Below are positions 58,601-64,000 of a DNA stretch of 64,000 nucleotides, one piece after another. The position numbers were made by a program, and so were the translations under genes. Below the pieces are notes generated by a model, which searched no databases, was not told the DNA's origin, and saw only the letters and a list, made by a program, of their open reading frames with translations. The stretch's first letter is position 1; each line of letters begins with the position of its first letter. Origin of the DNA: Cephalopachus bancanus (taxonomy: Eukaryota > Chordata > Mammalia > Primates > Tarsiidae); contig JAPVLO010000019.1 in assembly GCA_027257055.1 (NCBI GenBank), positions 11,923,001 through 11,987,000 on the forward strand, in the 5' to 3' direction.

Positions 58601-58865
58601 ATTTATAAATCCTTAATCTTTCTTATGAAATTAATTTATTCATTAATGTGTTATCTGTTTGTAAAGTTCAGAGACTAATCTCTCCCAAGCACAGTTCTAA
58701 GTGATGAAGATACTGTGGCCATAAGACACTTGAGCCTGTATTCAAAGTCCATACACTGCTTCTTATCTGCTGTGGAGCAGATGAACCCAAGTTGGTGCTT
58801 GCAAAAGGAGCTGACATATTACTAAAATAAATCTATTTTTTAGTGAAAAAGTTTTCTAAGAATGA

Positions 58866-59214
58866 ACCAGGTGTGATGACTCATGTCTGTAATCCCAGCA
58901 CTTTGGGAGGTTGAGTGGGAGGATTGCTTGAGCCCAGGAGTTTGAGACCAACCTGGGCAACATAGCAAGACATCATCTTTACAAAAATCCTTTGGGTTCA
59001 GGCAATCCTTCCAGCTCAGTCTCCCGAGTAGCTGGGACTACCACCACACCTGTAGTCCCAGCTACTTGGGAGGCTGAGCTGGAAGATTTGCCTGAGCCCA
59101 AAGGATTGCCTGAGCCCAGGAGATCAAGGTTGCAGTAAGCCATCATCACCCTATCACACTACTGCATTCCAGCATGAGTGACAGAGGGAGGCTCCAACTC
59201 AAAAAAAAAAAAAA
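58866..59214 (+). mobile_element. Alu with an internal inverted duplication
   Basis: An older-type Alu with GGGCAACATAGCAAGAC and a TSD of about 20 bp (58846-58865 and 59215-59234, one mismatch). In place of the middle A-rich linker and start of the right monomer lies an antisense copy of right-monomer sequence, 58989-59041, which is the reverse complement of 59052-59104. The element is therefore longer than normal (about 349 bp) and would fold into a long hairpin. Confidence 0.93.
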
Positions 59215-59234
59215 AAAAAGTTTTTTAAGAATGA

Positions 59235-60300
59235 CAATTACCAAAGTATTTATATGAATAACCACATGATGATTTTAGAGCCTCAATAAAAGAGTAACAT
59301 CACATGTAAAGATTTATTATAAATTTCAATAGAATTCTGCAGTAGCTTATGTTTAGAAAATAGTCACCAACAAGTTCACTATTTGAAATTATAAAATGCA
59401 AGAAGTCATCCCAATTGAAAAATATATAATTAGGTTTCAAATATTGGAAATGCTATCTTTCTAAATTAATGACACTTTAAAGTAACATTTTTGGTTTGCT
59501 TCTATTGATTCTCTGAACATATTAAGTCACCAACAAAAGTATGAGATTGGGAAAATATTAGCTGATAAACTAGTTATCATGTTATGAATAGTTAAGAGGA
59601 TTTCCCTCCCCTCCTATAGCCCAAGAACTCCTGTCCTTAGCTTCCTCCAAGGTTTTTCCAAGTTTTGCTTTAGGAACTTTTTCTTTCTTACTGCTGACCA
59701 GTTTAAAGTAAGAGACTAGAACAATGGGTGTTGAGAGAGGCGATGAATCATGGCTCTGAAAGTCCCTGAACAAGAGATTTTACAGGGTATGCCAAGAACT
59801 CAAACCTGACTACTCTATGCCAGCTCCATTCTCAGGACTATGTTTACAGCAAGCAATCTTAAGGAAAGAGAAAATGTCTCCCTTTGGAGTACAGAGAAGG
59901 CTGCTATCCTTGACTTTCCAACTCACATGTTGTGGAGATTCTGGACTCTTATAGTCTTCTGAAGTGTGTTTCACTGCTTGTGTTGTTGGTGTTTTAGCTA
60001 GTATTTAACATTCCTAAATTCAAACAGAAAAATCTCTCTTCAGCAATGGCTGGAGTTCAAATTTTAGTTTAGTTTTCATCCATGGCAGAATGCTTAGATT
60101 CTCCATCATATATGTGAGGTTCAAGAGTCAGCCAGAGATTTGGGTAGCATTTATACACAGAATATGGGTTCCTTTCTGCTTTCGGGATCTTTCTTTTCTG
60201 AGATTTCTTCTCTTTCTACTGGCTATGATGGACCCAAACATTGCCATCTAGTTGTTCAAACCATCAGAGGTAAGATATTTTATCCAAGTTTTAGCCACCA
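59235..60300. other. Unique sequence, nothing recognised
   Basis: No named element and no coding frame with family resemblance. Confidence 0.5.
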
Positions 60301-60745
60301 GCTACGGTCTGGATCGCAAATTATGGTCCCCCAAATTCAGGTATTGAAATGTTATGGCAAATGTGTTAGTATTAAAAGGGAGGGCTTCAGGTGGTGATTA
60401 AACCATGAAGGATAGGATTAGAGTACTAATAAAAGAGCTTTACCAAGTGAATCTACTCTCTATCCTGCTCTCTGCTCTTTGACCATATGAGGACACAGTA
60501 CTTGTCTCCCCAGTCCACCCCACCTTTTTTTTTTTTTTTTTTTTGGCCCTTCTTCCTCTCACCATGTAAGGATAACATGTTCACTACTTCTTCATGTGAG
60601 GACAGAAGGCCCTCACAAGGCACTGAATGTGAGCGCCTTGATCTTGGACTTTCCAGTCTTCAGAACTGTGAGAGATAAAATTCTATCATTTAAAAACTAC
60701 CCAGTATCAGGTATTTTGTTACAGCAGCACAATTCAACTAAGACA
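60301..60745 (+). mobile_element. MLT1-type solo LTR (ERVL-MaLR)
   Basis: Landmarks in order: 'tatggtcccccaaattcagg', 'gtattaaaagggagggcttc', 'aggtggtgattaaaccatga', 'atatgaggacacagtacttg', 'gccttgatcttggactttcc', 'cagaactgtgagagataaaa', 'taaaaactacccagtatcag' and 'ttcaactaagaca'. This is the MLT1 LTR order in sense orientation. No internal retroviral sequence accompanies it. A run of about 20 T (60525-60544) interrupts it. Confidence 0.87.
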
Positions 60746-61540
60746 TGCCCCTTAAGGTATTCAAGCTAAAAGTCAAAACTTTGGAAATTTCACCCAATGC
60801 TATTTTCTTCCTCCAAGTATTGACTCCTGCCTAGTATCTGCCTTCTTTTTGTGGTTTTTTAAAGTTTTACATAACTGTTTTTCATATTTTTCCAGAAAAT
60901 AATACCTATGAAAGGATCAGGCCAGTTGCAGATAGTCTGCTGTACCAGAATTGAAACCTCTGTTATTCAACTTTAGTTGAGAAAGTGAGAATTTTAAAGA
61001 AGTTCTCATGGCAACTGTCCCTAAATAAATAGCTTTAGTTTCCATATCTGATCACTTTCACCACTTTGTAAGAACCACTTTAATTTCTAAAAATATCATT
61101 AATGTTTTACAATATCTAATGAAATAGTTAGCTTTTTATAGCAATAGTTAAAAAAAATAAAATGATCATCTCAACCAAGTAATGATGTAACCCCCTATGA
61201 CTTAAGTTTGTAACTAAAATCTAAAAAAGTTATTCTATAAAAATATCACACACTATTTAAAACTGAAATTTAGGACTTATAACCAAACTGCTGATTAGAC
61301 CAAGTTTTCAAATGTCTCCATGTTTTGAGAAAAAAGACTCACCACTTCTATTTCTCTATTTCTTTGCATTGATAATGTCATTTAGGATTTAAAATTACTA
61401 CAAAGATAATGGTCCAATAGTCATCAGAATAGATCTGTATCTGTTACATACACATAGATATTTTACTTGGGGAAAATTCAGCCTATTTAAATGATAATAA
61501 ACTTAGCTCGAAAAGTAACCTTTTGATTCTGAAACAAAAC
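60746..61540. other. AT-rich sequence, nothing recognised
   Basis: No named element. Confidence 0.5.
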
Positions 61541-61671
61541 ATTTTTAATGGGGTAGAGATGGGTCTTCCCTATGTTTCTTAGGCTGGTCTAGAAATCCTG
61601 GCCTCAAGCAATCCTCTCACCTCAACCTCCCATAGTGCTGAGATTACAGGCATCAGCTACTGTGCCTGGCC
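61541..61671 (-). mobile_element. Free left Alu monomer (FLAM-like), antisense
   Basis: Only one monomer is present, from a degenerate tail (TTTTTAATGGGGTAGAGATG) to GTGCCTGGCC. CTGAAACA at 61529-61536 and again at 61671-61678 may be the target duplication. Free monomers predate dimeric Alu. Confidence 0.82.
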
Positions 61672-63369
61672 TGAAACACACAATTTTCAACCTAACCCTT
61701 CCATATGATCTTTAAAGGAGAAGCATCAGGTAAAACAATTACTTTGAGAATAAATTGAAAAAAATATATAATTTGTTTTATAAATTAACACTGCAAGTTG
61801 AATTATTTAGAAGGATTTTAAAAATGATTTTCATAGTCTGACAAATAGTAAAATATCACTACCTATGATTAGTTACTTTGACCAATTTGAGTTAGTAAAG
61901 ATTCAGAACTATGAAATGTATTCAAAGATATGCAGTTTTATCTTTTCAAGAGTACTTAAACAGATCTCAACTAACAAAGTACTGCCTAGTAGGAGTCCTC
62001 AGAAACACGCTAAAAAGAATATCAATTGTGTTTAAAATGGTGCTCTCAATGTACTTGAGAATGATTTGAAGGCATTTAATCTCTTTCCCATATTTCATAT
62101 ACATCTTGGTTCTGCCTAGAAAATCCTTCCATTAGTGAATAAATCAAAAGTAAACTTTTCTCTGGCTCAGCATTAATGAAGTTCCATTGTACTGTGAATG
62201 ATTTCCCACTAATTTAACAGACTTCACTTTGAAACTTTACAGAAGAAAAATAGAGAACTGTGAAAATGACAATAATATATTGACAATCAACATTGTGATG
62301 TGCCAATGAAAATAAGTACATTAATATGAATTGCTAGTCCCCACTCAGGAATATGATTGGTTATTTGATTGCTTATATTGTTAATCTTCTTTTGGGATAA
62401 TTTTTGCATAGCTTTTGAAAAGCTGGCCTACATAATAATTTCAATGCAGAGAAAAGGTTGTATTACAAATAAAGTAACAATATTAAAATTAGACAAAATA
62501 ATTCAGAAACTCAACTGATAAATTATTTGGCAATAATTTATGTTTTATTATATGAAAAGATAGTTCAATTTATTCCTTTATAACCATCCATGATTTTAAT
62601 AATTTCTTTCAAAGTGCAGATTCTTCTAATGTACTACAACTTTTATCATAGCTGTACTTCCTTCATTATTCTGAAATGACTTTGAATATTGTTTCCCAAA
62701 GATTAAAATTATCTTTATACACATAGTGTTTCACAGAAGACCAGTGAACTAGGACGCATGACTGGTTACTACGGTCATAATTTGAAAGCTATCCAGAAAA
62801 AGACTTAAGTGAGGTCATGGAATATTTCTACTTGAAATTGAGTCATTCGTATTTTTAAAACTTAACATACTGTAGTTTCTTTCTAAGAAGAATTTTCACT
62901 ACTTCATCTTTCTTATTTCATTTCATACCTAAGGCTTAAATTTGAGTGTTGCCTTGAGTCGAGATTTGTATTTTTCTCTATAACACACACATACAAATGA
63001 TTTCTTGAACTTATTTTATTTTATGCTATACAAATATTTTTATTCTGGTCTTGTATAATAACCTAGGCCTTCAACTAGGACTGATTTTTTTTTGACATTT
63101 ATTTCAGGATATCTCTGAGTTTTCTTCATCCATCTTCTCTCTATCTTCTTTTCAAATGCTAGTTTTCTTCAAGTTTTTCCACTCTAGAGAATATTCTTTT
63201 TTACTTCATTTCTGTGTTATTTCATTTTTGGCCATAACATTACCATTCTACACTTCTGTATTTCCAACCCATATATTCAAATGCTTACAGGACATATCTA
63301 TATACTATATTTCTCAAATTCACAAATATCTGAAGCAAGATTCATCACTTGCCACCTTAGGCCTCTAGC
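61672..63369. other. AT-rich sequence, nothing recognised
   Basis: No gene and no confident repeat. Sense L2 resemblance may begin in the last 250 bp. Confidence 0.45.
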
Positions 63370-63830
63370 ATTCCATATCTCTATGAATGACACCATTATT
63401 TTCTCTGTCACTCAGGCCCAAAACTTAGTTATTGTTGTCCTCCCATTCTGTATATTGTCCTCCTAGATATCGTATAGCTAAGTCTGATTGATTCTTTTGT
63501 GCTCATTTTCATCACTATGTCTACTCAACATCAGAGGCAGCTTACATCATCCTGATTTTGTGTTTGCACTATTTCAAGAGCATTCACTCTCTCCGTGTCT
63601 TCAGAATTTATTTTCCTAAATTTATTACACACAACACCAGCATGGGAGTCTTTCTAATGCACAAATGTGATAATGTCAAGCCATCAAAGTCTGAACCCTG
63701 ATCTTCTTTTCTTGGTCTCACTTCTTGCACTTCTACATCGATGTATTCTCCAACCAGAGGGCTACGTAATCCATGTGTGGCCCATTCCTTTGTGACTTGT
63801 TACAGGACTCTGTTTCAAATTCCATTCATT
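63370..63830 (+). mobile_element. L2 fragment, sense
   Basis: 'ctctgtcactcaggcccaaa', 'ctctccgtgtcttcagaatt', 'gggagtctttctaatgcaca' and 'gataatgtcaagccatcaaa' follow L2 3' coding order. Diverged, no open frame. Confidence 0.62.
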
Positions 63831-64000
63831 TCTATACATTTCTACACACACATATATGATTCTCTGGTATTCCTTCCTCATTATCAAAGCAGAATGTAAA
63901 CATTCCTTCTTTGCTAACATTCTTTCTCTGATGCAGGAGGCTAGAATTCTATGCGTATTGCTTTTATTTCTATAGAATCATTTATCATATGGTATTTTAA

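Noticed and set aside
1..64000. CRISPR array, bacterial operon or phage content
   Set aside because: Primate SINEs and LINEs throughout. No spaced identical repeats of the right size and no prokaryotic gene organisation.

Overview
The window is nuclear DNA of a primate, and it reads as a gene desert or deep intron made mostly of retrotransposons. 7SL-derived dimeric Alu elements with A-rich tails and clear target-site duplications (TSDs) place it in Primates. The youngest Alu family is not the human AluS/AluY type, and it lacks the right-arm signature I associate with lemur and galago Alus. By elimination, and only as inference, a tarsier-like haplorrhine is the best fit. I see no functional protein-coding gene, tRNA, rRNA or CRISPR array. 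The long open frames are mostly antisense Alu frames or fragments of broken LINE-1 (L1) ORFs.

Layout. 1-9.9 kb: AT-rich sequence with old MIR and L2 pieces, one old and three other Alus, and an 83-bp inverted repeat whose arms lie about 1.15 kb apart. 9.87-16.27 kb: a near full-length L1 of about 6.4 kb with an 11-bp TSD, a 5'UTR, broken ORF1 and ORF2, a nested Alu and a short candidate 3' transduction. 16.3-22.5 kb: unique sequence with local tandem duplications, a MIR and three Alu copies, one of them only about 70 nt. 22.5-24.6 kb: a MIR, a 65-bp foldback hairpin, and a 5'-truncated L1 carrying two nested Alus. 24.6-29.3 kb: L2, MIR, a Tc1/mariner-type MITE split by an Alu, and a mariner transposase remnant. 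29.3-36.3 kb: an old L1M-type element of about 7 kb with a minisatellite-like 5' region and two nested Alus. 36-47 kb: AT-rich sequence with four young Alus and small L1 pieces. 47-52.5 kb: an L1 3' end, a long antisense L2, and two antisense L1 segments. 52.5-64 kb: MIR and L2 pieces, a GC-rich patch ending in poly(T) on the plus strand, an Alu with an internal hairpin, an MLT1-type solo LTR, and a free left Alu monomer.

There are no cooperating genes. The relations visible are insertion order (Alu into L1, Alu into L1M, Alu into a MITE) and, by inference, dependence of Alu on L1 machinery: clean TSDs of 9-16 bp with A tails are typical of L1-mediated insertion. The signals most worth a second look are a lineage-specific Alu with a 5-nt diagnostic deletion and a remodelled right-arm hairpin, three local inverted duplications, several 35-65 bp tandem duplications, and the L1 with two poly(A) tracts. 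I found no convincing evidence of a new multi-gene system.
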